DNA of 64,000 bases, from NCBI GenBank assembly GCA_016191225.1, contig JACPPC010000015.1, forward strand, positions 62,001-126,000, given 5' to 3'. The notes beneath the pieces are model-generated. The model did not search any database. It saw nothing but the letters and a program-made list of their open reading frames with translations, and was not told where the DNA came from. The stretch's first letter is position 1, and each line of letters starts with the position of its first letter. Positions 35,808 through 44,249 of this stretch are shown piece by piece. The translations under genes and the position numbers were made by a program. This stretch comes from Gemmatimonadota bacterium (GTDB lineage Bacteria > Gemmatimonadota > Gemmatimonadetes > Gemmatimonadales > Gemmatimonadaceae).

Positions 35808-37009
35808 GGGCGGCCGGGGGTCGCGGCGCTGTCGGCCGCCGGCGACGTGTCGCGCACGGCATCGGCGCGCGGGGCTGGCGCGAAGGGACGGCAGAGCGGG
35901 TCACCGATCACCACGTCCTTCCAGCGGATCACCGGCGACGCCGCGTAGAAGCTCTCGGCGAGGGTGAATCCGCGAGTGTACCGGTCGAACAGGATCGGCA
36001 CGCGTGCCAGCGCGTAGCCGTACGGCTCGCTCACGTAGCCCTTCACCCCGGTCACCCCCGACTCCACCAGGTCGGCGACGAGGCTCTGCCCGGCCAGGGA
36101 GCGCGAGAAGGTCCGGGCGCTGGTGGAGACGTAGGTCTCGGCGATCGCCCCCGCGCGGAAGCGCAGCCGCAGCCAGGCGTCGCGGTCGAAGCGCGCGTCG
36201 TTCGAGCCCCAGCTGGCGTAGCCCTCGAGCTGCTCCACCGGCGCCTCGAACATGCCCGGGGAGGCGAGGCGCGACGTGAAGCCGCGCGTCTCGAGCAGCA
36301 CGTGCGCGTCGAGGAGGTTGCGCTGCAGCTCGATGTAGCCCGGGCGGGCGTCGAGCGACGGATTGATGAAGAAGAGGCCGCGCTCGGGAAGGGCGGCGAG
36401 CGATCGGTCGACGAGGGCCCGGCAGTGCGTCACCTCGTAGCAATCGAGCCGGGTGACGAGGTACATCCCATAGCGGGCGCTGGTGAACGGCGTGCTCGCG
36501 GCGAAGTACGGGTTCGGCGTCGGCAGCGCGTCCGTCATCGTGGGCGGCTCGACCGGCGGCGCGTGGATCGAGTCGAGCTGCACCAGCTGGCCGTCCACCG
36601 AGTAGCCGCGGCGGCCGCCGATGCGGAGCGGCACCCCCTTGGTGAGGACGATGAAGTCGATCGGCGTGAGGCTGGTGCGGATCGCGTTGCGGACGGGGAC
36701 GAGCAGGTCGTCGTAAAAGTCGGTGGCATCGACCTCGTCGCCCGGCGCGACGCGCACACGCACGACGTTCGCGTACGGGATGCCGCGCCGTTGCGCGTAG
36801 TAGGCGCCCACGAGGCGGCTCTCCTCGCTCTCGTCGTTGATCACCACCAGGGTGCGGGCGGCGTCGGCGGTGCCGGCGGTGTCGGCGCCCGCCGGCCCGC
36901 AGCCCGCGGCGAGCGGGGGCGCCGCGGCGGCGAGCAGCGCGGCGACGAGCACGCGCGCCCTAAGGCGACGGTGCGCGGACGATGTCGAGGCGGAGTTCGG
37001 TCCAGCCAT
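35804..37009 (-). CDS. TIGR03790 family lipoprotein
   Basis: This 401-residue protein has a lipoprotein signal (RRLRARVLVAALLAAAAPPLAAGC). The following TLVVINDESEESRLVGAYYAQRRGIPYANVVRV and DFIVLTKGVPLRI are the hallmark start of the TIGR03790 family, whose function is unknown; later conserved parts are FINPSLDARPGYI, VKGYVSEPYGYALARVPILFDRYTRGFTLAESFYAASPVIRWKDVVIGDPLCRP. The ATG at 37009 overlaps the upstream beta-helix gene by 50 bases; a GTG at 36952 would avoid this but remove the positive n-region of the signal. It is third in an operon with CsgG-like and beta-helix/PA14 genes, suggesting an envelope or surface role. The C-terminal tail is disordered. Confidence 0.85.
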   Translation of the reverse strand: MAGPNSASTSSAHRRLRARVLVAALLAAAAPPLAAGCGPAGADTAGTADAARTLVVINDESEESRLVGAYYAQRRGIPYANVVRVRVAPGDEVDATDFYDDLLVPVRNAIRTSLTPIDFIVLTKGVPLRIGGRRGYSVDGQLVQLDSIHAPPVEPPTMTDALPTPNPYFAASTPFTSARYGMYLVTRLDCYEVTHCRALVDRSLAALPERGLFFINPSLDARPGYIELQRNLLDAHVLLETRGFTSRLASPGMFEAPVEQLEGYASWGSNDARFDRDAWLRLRFRAGAIAETYVSTSARTFSRSLAGQSLVADLVESGVTGVKGYVSEPYGYALARVPILFDRYTRGFTLAESFYAASPVIRWKDVVIGDPLCRPFAPAPRADAVRDTSPAADSAATPGRP

Positions 37010-39245
37010 CTACCTGATAGTACTCGACGCGCAGGGTGTGGTGCCCGGCGGAGATCGGGGCCGAGTCCACCTGCGACTCGTGCGGCTTCCAGGCGTCGAT
37101 CGCCAGCCGCCCGTCGATCCAGGCGCGAATGCCGTCGTCGCTGATGGTGCGCAACCGCCAGGTGCCGGCGGGGACCTCCACGCGCGACTCGGCCCGCATC
37201 GCCCAGCGGGTGAGGGGAATGCCGCTGACCTGCGGCCGGTACCACATGAAGTCGAGCGCGGGTGCGGTGCGCTCGAGCAGCGCCGGCCCCGAGCGCAGGG
37301 CGCGGTCGAAGGCGTCGGGCGTGGTGCGCGGGTCGCTCGCGCCGTCGGCCCAGGCGACGATGCGCTGTTGCCAGGAGGTGCGCGGCGCCGTGACGCCGTG
37401 GCGGAACGTCACCGGCGTGCCGGCGGCGGCGCGCGTGCCCCGCGGCGACCGGGTGGCGGCGCCGCGGTACTCGAGCACGAGCTCCCAGTCCTCGAAGGCG
37501 CCGGTGTCCGGCGTCACGACCACGCGGCCGGGCACCGCGCCCGCGGTTACCGAGAGCGAGGCGATGCCGCGCTGCGAGACGACACGCCATTCGCCCACGG
37601 GGCCGAGGACGCGGAGGGGGAGGGGACGGGCGTCGGAGCGGGCCTCGGGCCAGAGCTTCGGCGAGCGCCAGTCGTAGGGGCCCCACTCGTCGACGATGAT
37701 GGTCGAGCGGCCGCGGGGGGTGGAGTCGGGGAGGAAGGCGTCGAGGCCGCCGGGGAGTTCCGCGGGCAGGCGGTGCGATGCGGCACGGGCGAGCGCCGCC
37801 CATTCGCGCGGTGACGTCGCGGCGGGGCGATTCGCGGCCAGGTTGCGGGGCGCGAGCTTCGCCAGCGCCCGCCACTCGAGCGCACGCCGCATCGCCTTCA
37901 AGGGCGGGGATTGCCGCGCGAGGCTGCGAAATCCGCTCGTGTCGCCCGCGGCGACCACCAGCGTGTCGGCGCCCGCCATGTTGCCCACCTCCAGGAGTCG
38001 CTGCGTGTCCGACACGCGCAGCCAGGTGCGCAACCCGGTCGCAGTATTCCCCTGAACCCGGTAGTCCCGGCTCCGCGTGTCCCGGCGCTTCGGATACCCC
38101 CAGTCCCCCGGCTCGATCGTGCTCCGCCACAGCCGTATGCCGGTGGAATCGCGGTCGAACCGGTTCGAGATGATCGCGTTGTCCTGCCCGTGCTCGATCG
38201 CGATGCCGATGCGGTTCCTGGCGAACGTGTTGCCCGCGATCACCGTCTCGTAGCTGTACCCGCCCCAGATCCCGTGGTCGTTCTCCTCCACCCGGTTCCC
38301 CACGATCACGTTGCGGCTGAACGTCACCTCGATCCCGTTCGTCGGCGCGTGCGAGAAGTCGTTCATGTAGAGCACGTTGTCGTTCGCGCCGCCCTCGCCG
38401 GTGTCCATCGTGTGCTGGCCGGCCCAGAGGAAGAAGCCGTCGCCCCCGTGCGTCACCGAGTTGTACGCGAACACGTTGCGGCAGCTCTGCTCGTACACGA
38501 GGATCCCCGCCGAGTCCTGCCCGCGCCGGTAGAAGCCGTGGCTGTAGCCGCGCACGGCGTAGTCAACGCGGTTGTGCATCACCCGGTTGTCGCTCGAGCG
38601 GTACAGCCCGATCCCGATCCCGCTGTTGAACCGGATCGCGTTGTTCCACACCAGCAGGGAATCGGTGCGGGTCATCATCACGCCGTTCATCCCCTGCTCG
38701 ATCGTGTTCCCGCGCACTTCTCCGCCGCGCACGCCGCTCAGGTACAGCGCGGCGCCATGGCGCAGCCACTCGTCCTTCTCGTTGTGGTGGTAGCTCAGCC
38801 AGTCCACGAGGCTCTCGTGCTCCACCAGCGAGTACAGGCGCGGCTTCCAGTTGCGGCTGAGGTCGTTGTCGAGGATCCTGAGGTCGCGCACGCCACGGGC
38901 GAGCACCGCCACCTTGAAACCGTGGATGCGCGCGTTGCGCAGCGTCACCCGCCGGCCGCTGTCGATCCGGATCGCGACGCCCGCCGCGCGGTCGGGGTCC
39001 GACTCGGCGTCGGCGCCCAGCAGCGTCGCGCCGGCAAAGTCGACCGTGATGTTCGAGCCGCGAATCGTGACCAGGGCCGCGGTCGAGTCCCTCGGCGCGT
39101 CGAGCCGGTAGGTGCCCGGGGCGATGCGCACCGACCGGGAGATCACCATCCCGGGCTCGAGCCGCACCACCGGCTGACCCGGCGCGGCCGGTGCGAGTGC
39201 CACCTGCACGGCGAGGTTGACGATGCCGAGCGCCCCGATGCGCAT
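36960..39245 (-). CDS. Exported right-handed beta-helix protein with C-terminal PA14 domain
   Basis: This is a 761-residue protein with a signal peptide (MRIGALGIVNLAVQVALAPA). Residues about 40-430 are a right-handed parallel beta-helix of the NosD/pectate-lyase-like type, recognised by repeated turns such as VIVGNRVEENDHGIWGG, VIAGNTFARNRIGIAIEH and AIISNRFDRDSTGIRL. The C-terminus (about 640-760) is a PA14-like sugar-binding module (WRLRTISDDGIRAWIDGRLAIDAW, then HTLRVEYYQVDGWTELRLDI). The combination suggests binding to, or cutting of, a surface polysaccharide; no catalytic residues could be assigned. ATG 39245 is taken over the TTG at 39251. It is 42 bases downstream of the CsgG-like gene and overlaps the next gene. 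Confidence 0.88.
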   Translation of the reverse strand: MRIGALGIVNLAVQVALAPAAPGQPVVRLEPGMVISRSVRIAPGTYRLDAPRDSTAALVTIRGSNITVDFAGATLLGADAESDPDRAAGVAIRIDSGRRVTLRNARIHGFKVAVLARGVRDLRILDNDLSRNWKPRLYSLVEHESLVDWLSYHHNEKDEWLRHGAALYLSGVRGGEVRGNTIEQGMNGVMMTRTDSLLVWNNAIRFNSGIGIGLYRSSDNRVMHNRVDYAVRGYSHGFYRRGQDSAGILVYEQSCRNVFAYNSVTHGGDGFFLWAGQHTMDTGEGGANDNVLYMNDFSHAPTNGIEVTFSRNVIVGNRVEENDHGIWGGYSYETVIAGNTFARNRIGIAIEHGQDNAIISNRFDRDSTGIRLWRSTIEPGDWGYPKRRDTRSRDYRVQGNTATGLRTWLRVSDTQRLLEVGNMAGADTLVVAAGDTSGFRSLARQSPPLKAMRRALEWRALAKLAPRNLAANRPAATSPREWAALARAASHRLPAELPGGLDAFLPDSTPRGRSTIIVDEWGPYDWRSPKLWPEARSDARPLPLRVLGPVGEWRVVSQRGIASLSVTAGAVPGRVVVTPDTGAFEDWELVLEYRGAATRSPRGTRAAAGTPVTFRHGVTAPRTSWQQRIVAWADGASDPRTTPDAFDRALRSGPALLERTAPALDFMWYRPQVSGIPLTRWAMRAESRVEVPAGTWRLRTISDDGIRAWIDGRLAIDAWKPHESQVDSAPISAGHHTLRVEYYQVDGWTELRLDIVRAPSP

Positions 39246-39287
39246 GGCCAAAGTTGCCGGCGCGCCACGGGGCGGGGAAGCGGCGGC

Positions 39288-40160
39288 CTACGGCGTGCGC
39301 GCCGCCGACGCCGCCTGTGGAATCCGCGCCGGCGGCGAGGGCCGGCGCACGGCCGGCCGCCGCGGGACCACCTTCTGCACCGCCTTCCTGGCCTGGCCCG
39401 CCGCCTGCTGGCGCACGCTCCTGGCCTTGCCCTCGGCCACCGCGAAGCCCGGCGCGGCGGCGACGGCGAGCGAGTACTGCGTCGACGCGGTCTCCAAGTC
39501 GCCGCTCGCCTCGGCGCGCGCCCCGGCGCTGAATGCCCGGAAGGCCTCCGCGGGATAGGCGTTGCGGGCCCGCTGCGCGAGCTCGAGCTCGCGCGGCACC
39601 TCGATGCCCAGCGCGACGGCCAGCTTCGCCACCACCCGGCGCTCGGCCTCGAACAGGGCGTCGGCACGCGCCGTGCCCGCGAGCGACGTCCCCACCGCGG
39701 ACGTCTCGACATTGAGCAGGGCCACGTCGAACTGCACCGCGGTGTCGCCCGAGGCGGCCATGCGCCCATGCACGAGCTGGCCGGCCGCCACCAGCCGGCC
39801 GGTGCGGGCGCGCGTGGCAAGGTCGGTGCGCGCCGTGTCGAGCGATTGCTCCTTCATCAGCTCGTCCATCTGCAGCCGCTCCACCAACCGGATGCCGCCG
39901 AGCGTGCCGAGGTCGGCCTGCACGAGTTCGGCGAAGCCGTAGCTCAGGTCGTCGACGCTGCTGTCGGCCGACTCGAACGGGAGGACGCCGACGGTGAGCG
40001 CGCCGCGCGGGCGACCCCCCAGCGCCCGCTCGGCCTGCAGCGCCGACCGCGCCGCCGAGTCGGCCCCGGCGCGGCCGGAGGGGGTGGCGGTGCGTACCGT
40101 GGCACCGGAACCGCAGCCGGCGAGCAGGGCGGGGATGAGGAGTCGCAGGGAGGGGCGCAT
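39288..40160 (-). CDS. CsgG/TolB-N-like lipoprotein
   Basis: This is a 290-residue lipoprotein (MRPSLRLLIPALLAGCGSG, cysteine at residue 16). The domain from about residue 55 to 175 (LTVGVLPFESADSSVDDLSYGFAELVQADLG, then IRLVERLQMDELMKEQ and VAAGQLVHGRM) matches the CsgG/FlgO-like fold, which in CsgG forms an outer-membrane secretion pore and in other proteins is a periplasmic sensor-like module. The C-terminal part contains a TPR-like helix pair and a basic, proline-rich tail (VVPRRPAVRRPSPPARIP). CsgG's membrane-spanning hairpins are not obvious, so pore formation is not assured. It is first in an operon with the beta-helix and TIGR03790 genes. Confidence 0.8.
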   Translation of the reverse strand: MRPSLRLLIPALLAGCGSGATVRTATPSGRAGADSAARSALQAERALGGRPRGALTVGVLPFESADSSVDDLSYGFAELVQADLGTLGGIRLVERLQMDELMKEQSLDTARTDLATRARTGRLVAAGQLVHGRMAASGDTAVQFDVALLNVETSAVGTSLAGTARADALFEAERRVVAKLAVALGIEVPRELELAQRARNAYPAEAFRAFSAGARAEASGDLETASTQYSLAVAAAPGFAVAEGKARSVRQQAAGQARKAVQKVVPRRPAVRRPSPPARIPQAASAARTP

Positions 40161-40304
40161 GCGGCGCGTCGGCGCGGGGGTCGGGACCACGGGCGGCACC
40201 GTGCCGCCGCGGCCTGTCGTTGCAGTCTCGGACGCGGGCGGGGCGGACTTCGTCACCGGCGGGTGACCGGTATCACGCGGCGGGCGCGGAAGGGCGCACG
40301 CCGC

Positions 40305-40310
40305 TAGCTT
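40305..40310 (+). promoter_or_regulatory. Candidate -10 element of coaA
   Basis: TAGCTT ends eight bases before the coaA ATG, a spacing that would give a leaderless or near-leaderless mRNA. No good -35 lies 16-18 bases upstream. Just upstream, GTCACC-N4-GGTGAC (40252-40267) is a small inverted repeat that could be an operator in the 158-base divergent gap. Confidence 0.35.
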
Positions 40311-40318
40311 CCCCGCCC

Positions 40319-41290
40319 ATGATGCCGCCGCCGGAAACCGGCCTGTCATACGTCATCTTCTCGCGGGCCGACTGGGCGGCGCTGCGCGCCACCACGCCGC
40401 TCACCCTCACCGAGGACGACCTCGCGGCGCTGCGCGGCCTCAACGAGCCGATCACACTCGACGAAGTCGCCGAGATCGTCCTCCCGCTCACCCGGCTGCT
40501 CAACCTGCACATCACCGCGGTGCAGCAGCTGGTGCGGGTGACGGACATCTTCCTCGGCCTTCCGTCGCGGCCGGCCCCGTTCGTCATCGGCGTGGCCGGC
40601 AGCGTCGCGGCGGGGAAGAGCACGATCGCCCGCGTGCTGCGCGAGGTGCTGTCGCGCTGGTTCGAGCACCGCCGCGTGGACCTGCTCACGACCGACGGGT
40701 TCCTGCACCCGAACGCCGTGCTCGCCGAGCGCGGCCTGATGCAGCGCAAGGGGTTCCCCGAGAGCTACGACCTGCCGCGCCTCGTGCGGTTTCTCGCCGA
40801 CGTCAAGGCGGGGCGCACGGCGCAGGCGCCGGTGTACTCGCACCTCACCTACGACATCGTCCCCGGCGAGGTGAAGGCCTTCGCCAACCCCGACGTCCTG
40901 ATCGTCGAGGGGATCAACGTGCTGCAGCCGGCGCCCAACAGCGCCGAGCGCGGGGCGCGAACCGTGGTGTCGGACTTCTTCGACTTCTCGATCTTCATCG
41001 ACGCCGACGAGCCGTCGCTGCGCCAGTGGTACATCCAGCGCTTCCTCGCCCTGCGCGACACCGCCTTCCGGAATCCCGAGTCGTACTTCCACCGCTTCTC
41101 GCAGCTGTCGGAGCCCGACGCGACGGAGACGGCGGGGAGGATCTGGGACGAGATCAACCGGGTCAATCTCAAGCAGAACATCGAGAGCACCCGCGACCGG
41201 GCGACCGTGGTTCTGCGCAAGGCACCGGACCACGCGGTGCAGGAAGTCTGGCTGCGGCGGCCGTCCGCGCCCACACCGGCCGCCGGCTAG
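40319..41290 (+). CDS. coaA: Type I pantothenate kinase
   Basis: This 323-residue cytoplasmic enzyme phosphorylates pantothenate, the first committed step of coenzyme A synthesis. Type I features are clear: GVAGSVAAGKSTIAR (P-loop), LLTTDGFLHPN, MQRKGFPESYD, YSHLTYDIVPGE, LIVEGINVLQ and the end WDEINRVNLKQNIESTRDRATVVLRK. The length is as expected (about 315). ATG 40319 is followed directly by a second ATG at 40322; either could be used. An open frame continues upstream to 40220 but is not conserved. The gene appears monocistronic, with a low-complexity CCCCGCG tract after its stop. Confidence 0.96.
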   Translation: MMPPPETGLSYVIFSRADWAALRATTPLTLTEDDLAALRGLNEPITLDEVAEIVLPLTRLLNLHITAVQQLVRVTDIFLGLPSRPAPFVIGVAGSVAAGKSTIARVLREVLSRWFEHRRVDLLTTDGFLHPNAVLAERGLMQRKGFPESYDLPRLVRFLADVKAGRTAQAPVYSHLTYDIVPGEVKAFANPDVLIVEGINVLQPAPNSAERGARTVVSDFFDFSIFIDADEPSLRQWYIQRFLALRDTAFRNPESYFHRFSQLSEPDATETAGRIWDEINRVNLKQNIESTRDRATVVLRKAPDHAVQEVWLRRPSAPTPAAG

Positions 41291-41310
41291 GGCACCGGGC
41301 CGGCGGCGGC

Positions 41311-41389
41311 GCCCCGCGCCCCGCGCCCCGCCCCGCGCCCCGCGCCCCGCGCTACGCCCCGCGCTACGCCCCGCGCCCCGCGCTACGCC
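41311..41389. repeat. CCCCGCG-type low-complexity tract
   Basis: About 80 bases are made of imperfect tandem units CCCCGCG and CCCCGCGCTACG between coaA and the convergent M20 peptidase gene. The TAG stop of the peptidase at 41383 is provided by one of three CTACG units. Such tracts arise by replication slippage and may vary in length between strains. Confidence 0.7.
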
Positions 41390-42813
41390 GCGGGCTTCTT
41401 CGCGGTCGACAGCTGCTTCACGAGCTTGTACAGGAACTCGTGGCCGTCGAAGAACGACTTGATGAGCATCCGCTCGTCGCGGCCGTGGGCCCGGTTGTCG
41501 TCCATGTCGCCGAAGATCCCGCTCACGCCGTACGTCGGAATCCCCTGCTCGCGCAGGTAGCGCCCGTCGGTGGCGCCGGTGCTCATCGTCGGGATCACCG
41601 GCGTGCCGGGCCACATCTGCTTCGTCAGCGACTCGACCGGGCCCATCAGCTCCGCCATCAGCGGTGACGGCGCGCTCGGCGCAAGGCCGGGCGCCGCGCT
41701 GACCTCGACCTGCGGGTCGTCGAACAGCTTGAGCAACTGCTCGCGCACCTCGGCCGGTGCGACATTCGGCACGATGCGGCAGTTGACGTTGGCCGTGGCG
41801 AGCTGCGGCAGGGCGTTGTCGGCGTGCCCGCCGAAGAGCCGGGTCGCCACGCAGGTGGTGCGCATCATCGAGCTGTAGCGCGGCTGCCGGCTGAGCGTCG
41901 CGGCCGCCGCGGCGTCGTGTGGGTTGGCGGCGATCGCCTTCATCGCGGCGGCGTACTCGGGCACCTCGATCTGCGCCGTGCGCTCGAAGAACGCCGTCGA
42001 CACCTCGTTGAGCTGCACCGGGAAGGTGAAGGTACGGAGCTTCTCCAGCGCCCCGGCGAGGTGGTAGATCGCATTGTCGGGCACCGGCACCGAACTGTGG
42101 CCCCCCTTGTTGGTGACCTTCACCTGGAAATTCACCGGCACCTTCTCCGTCGCCTGCACGCTGTGCAGCAAGGGCTTCCAGTTGCGGAGGCTGCCGCCGC
42201 CCCCCTCGTTGAGCGCGTAGGCGCCGTCGATCCGGTCGCGATGGTTCGCGAGCAGCCACCGCACGCCATTGTCGGGCCCCCCTTCCTCGTCGGCCGTGAG
42301 CACCAGGATCAGGTCGCGGTCGGGGACGTACCCCTCCTGCTTGAACCGGATCAGGTTCGCGGTGAAGATCGCCGCCATCGGCTTGTCGTCGGCCGAGCCG
42401 CGGCCGTAGTAGAAGCCGTCGCTCTCCTCGAACGTGAACGGGTCGCGGTTCCAGTCCTCGCGCTTCGCCTCGACCACGTCGAGGTGCGCCAGCAGGATCA
42501 ACGGCTTGCGGGCCCCGCTGCCGCGGTACCGGAAGACGAGGTTCCCCTTGTTCGGCTTGGGGCCGCCCTGGAAGATGTCCGCCTCGGGGAAGCCCGCCCC
42601 CTTGAGTCGCCGCGCGATCGCGTCGGCCGCCAGCGTCGTGCTGCCATGCTCGGCCGTGGTGTTGATGTTGACCAGCTCGCGGTAGATCTCCCGCGCCAGT
42701 TGCTGCTGCGCCGTGAGCGACGCCGGCGGGTCGGGGCGGGTGGCCTGGGGGGCCTGGGCGCGAAGGGTGGCGCCGCCCAGCAGCAGGGCGGCGACGAACG
42801 GGCGAACGGTCAT
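41383..42813 (-). CDS. Exported M20-family metallopeptidase
   Basis: This is a 476-residue zinc exopeptidase with a signal peptide (MTVRPFVAALLLGGATLRAQA). M20 motifs are in order: the metal His-x-Asp in LLAHLDVVEA, the second metal Asp in YGRGSADDKPM, catalytic and metal glutamates in LTADEEGG, then the dimerisation (lid) domain (about 215-340) and a late metal histidine in FGDMDDNRAHGRDE. It is similar in length to the carboxypeptidase/ArgE-like M20 group often annotated as M20/M25/M40 hydrolases. It is probably secreted for peptide use. The C-terminal STAKKPAA runs into the CCCCGCG tract. The 95 bases between it and the ThrE-like gene hold no recognisable feature. Confidence 0.93.
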   Translation of the reverse strand: MTVRPFVAALLLGGATLRAQAPQATRPDPPASLTAQQQLAREIYRELVNINTTAEHGSTTLAADAIARRLKGAGFPEADIFQGGPKPNKGNLVFRYRGSGARKPLILLAHLDVVEAKREDWNRDPFTFEESDGFYYGRGSADDKPMAAIFTANLIRFKQEGYVPDRDLILVLTADEEGGPDNGVRWLLANHRDRIDGAYALNEGGGGSLRNWKPLLHSVQATEKVPVNFQVKVTNKGGHSSVPVPDNAIYHLAGALEKLRTFTFPVQLNEVSTAFFERTAQIEVPEYAAAMKAIAANPHDAAAAATLSRQPRYSSMMRTTCVATRLFGGHADNALPQLATANVNCRIVPNVAPAEVREQLLKLFDDPQVEVSAAPGLAPSAPSPLMAELMGPVESLTKQMWPGTPVIPTMSTGATDGRYLREQGIPTYGVSGIFGDMDDNRAHGRDERMLIKSFFDGHEFLYKLVKQLSTAKKPAA

Positions 42814-42908
42814 GCGCGAGGCCTCGGAGGTTGGGAGCGGGGCGGAACGATGCTGCGCAGCAAACGTACGGCGCGGGCGCGGCGTTGGCAGCCGCGGAGG
42901 CGTCGCGC

Positions 42909-44147
42909 TCAGCGGGCCGGATCGGGGTCCGGCATGTGGGCCGGCGGTACGACCGCGTTGCCGAGCAGGAGCCCCGCCGCGAGCGAGATGCCCACCAGCG
43001 CCACGCGGAACGCGGTCTCCACGCCCGCCAGCGCGTCGTCGCCGAGCAGCGACGTGATGCTGCGAAAGCCGATGCTTCCCGGCACGAGCATCAGCAGCCC
43101 GGGAATGGTCGTCACCAGCGACGACCGCCGGGCGCGGCGCGCGTACCAGTTGCTCCCCGCCGCCACCGTCAGCGCGCCCACGAAGCCGCCCAGTTGCTCG
43201 CCCAGCATGAGCGCGCCGGCCCGCGACGCGAACCAGGCGCCCACACCCGCCAGCACGATCGCGGGCGCATCGCGCCGCGCACCGCGCAGCAGCACAACGA
43301 AGCAGGCCGGCGCGACCACCGGCGCGATCCACGCGACCCAGTCCGGCAGCGGCGGGTTGTGGATCGGCAAGATCCCCGGCAGCGCCAGCCACGCCGCCGC
43401 GCGGTACCCCAGCGCGATCCCGAACGCCATGCCGAAGAAGACCACCATCGCCCCCGACAGCCGCGACGTGCCGCTCTGCAGGTGCTGTGACGACAGCTCC
43501 GTCAGGCCCAGCGTGAGCATCAGCCCGGGGAGGAGGATGATCAGCCCCGACAGGGTCGTGAGGTAGTCGTGCGTCGAGCCCGTCATCGTCGCCGCGCTCA
43601 GCGCCACCAGCGACGCGAAGAACGCCGCCATCGGCTCCAGCACGGGCCCGAGGGCCCGCCACCGCTCGGCGGCGAGCGTGAGCAGCCCGGTCACCAGCCC
43701 GCACATCCCCGCGACGGCGAGGTCGAGGGCGCCCCCGTCGAGCAGCGCGGCGAGCCCCACCGCCACCGCCACGAACGCCAGGGTGCGCAGCGCCGGCCCG
43801 GCGTGCGACGGCTGCACCACGAGCGCCTCCATGCGCGACAGGCCGTCGCGGGCTCCGAGCGTGCCGAGCGCGACCTCGCTCGCGATCGCGTCGAGCCCCG
43901 AGATCATGCCGAGGTTCGTCGAGCCGGGCTCGACGCGGATCAGGTGCGTGCGCTGCTCGTCCTGCGGCCCGAAGGCGATGAACAGCGACGTCGGGGTGGA
44001 GAAGAACTGCGCCTCGATGCCGAGGCGCCGCGCCGCCGCGGCGAGCACCGCCTCGAGGCTGTGCGCCGGGTAGCCGTGCGTGTGGAGGAGGCTCGCCAGC
44101 CGGAGGATGAAGGCGATCTCGTGGCGCTGCTCAGCGGTCTCGGGCAC
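42909..44147 (-). CDS. Threonine/serine exporter family protein (ThrE-like)
   Basis: This is a 412-residue membrane protein with the two-part ThrE layout: an N-terminal soluble part (ILRLASLLHTHGYPAHSLEAVLAAAARRLGI), about five membrane helices (residues 120-265), then a second set of five helices (about 270-405) with LVTTIPGLLMLVPGSIGFRS, typical of the ThrE C-terminal domain. Members export threonine, serine and small peptides by proton antiport. The substrate here is unproven. The GTG at 44147 is the start. It is transcribed divergently from comM over a 102-base gap that contains a perfect 14-base palindrome. Confidence 0.88.
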   Translation of the reverse strand: MPETAEQRHEIAFILRLASLLHTHGYPAHSLEAVLAAAARRLGIEAQFFSTPTSLFIAFGPQDEQRTHLIRVEPGSTNLGMISGLDAIASEVALGTLGARDGLSRMEALVVQPSHAGPALRTLAFVAVAVGLAALLDGGALDLAVAGMCGLVTGLLTLAAERWRALGPVLEPMAAFFASLVALSAATMTGSTHDYLTTLSGLIILLPGLMLTLGLTELSSQHLQSGTSRLSGAMVVFFGMAFGIALGYRAAAWLALPGILPIHNPPLPDWVAWIAPVVAPACFVVLLRGARRDAPAIVLAGVGAWFASRAGALMLGEQLGGFVGALTVAAGSNWYARRARRSSLVTTIPGLLMLVPGSIGFRSITSLLGDDALAGVETAFRVALVGISLAAGLLLGNAVVPPAHMPDPDPAR

Positions 44148-44163
44148 GCGGGGAATCTAGCCG

Positions 44164-44177
44164 GGCCTCGCGAGGCC
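44164..44177. promoter_or_regulatory. 14-bp perfect palindrome in the thrE-like/comM gap
   Basis: GGCCTCGCGAGGCC is a perfect palindrome located 17 bases from the ThrE-like start and 72 bases before comM. It could be a binding site for a dimeric regulator of either divergent gene. No other copy was noticed in the window. Confidence 0.3.
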
Positions 44178-44249
44178 GACGCACTCCCGTGACCGGCCCG
44201 GCAACACCGTGATGGCGGCGCGCCGCGCGCCGATCGATACCGTGCGCGC

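Noticed and set aside
41311..41389. Repeat units that might suggest a CRISPR array
   Set aside because: The units are 7-12 bases, contiguous and without spacers, and no cas gene is in the window.
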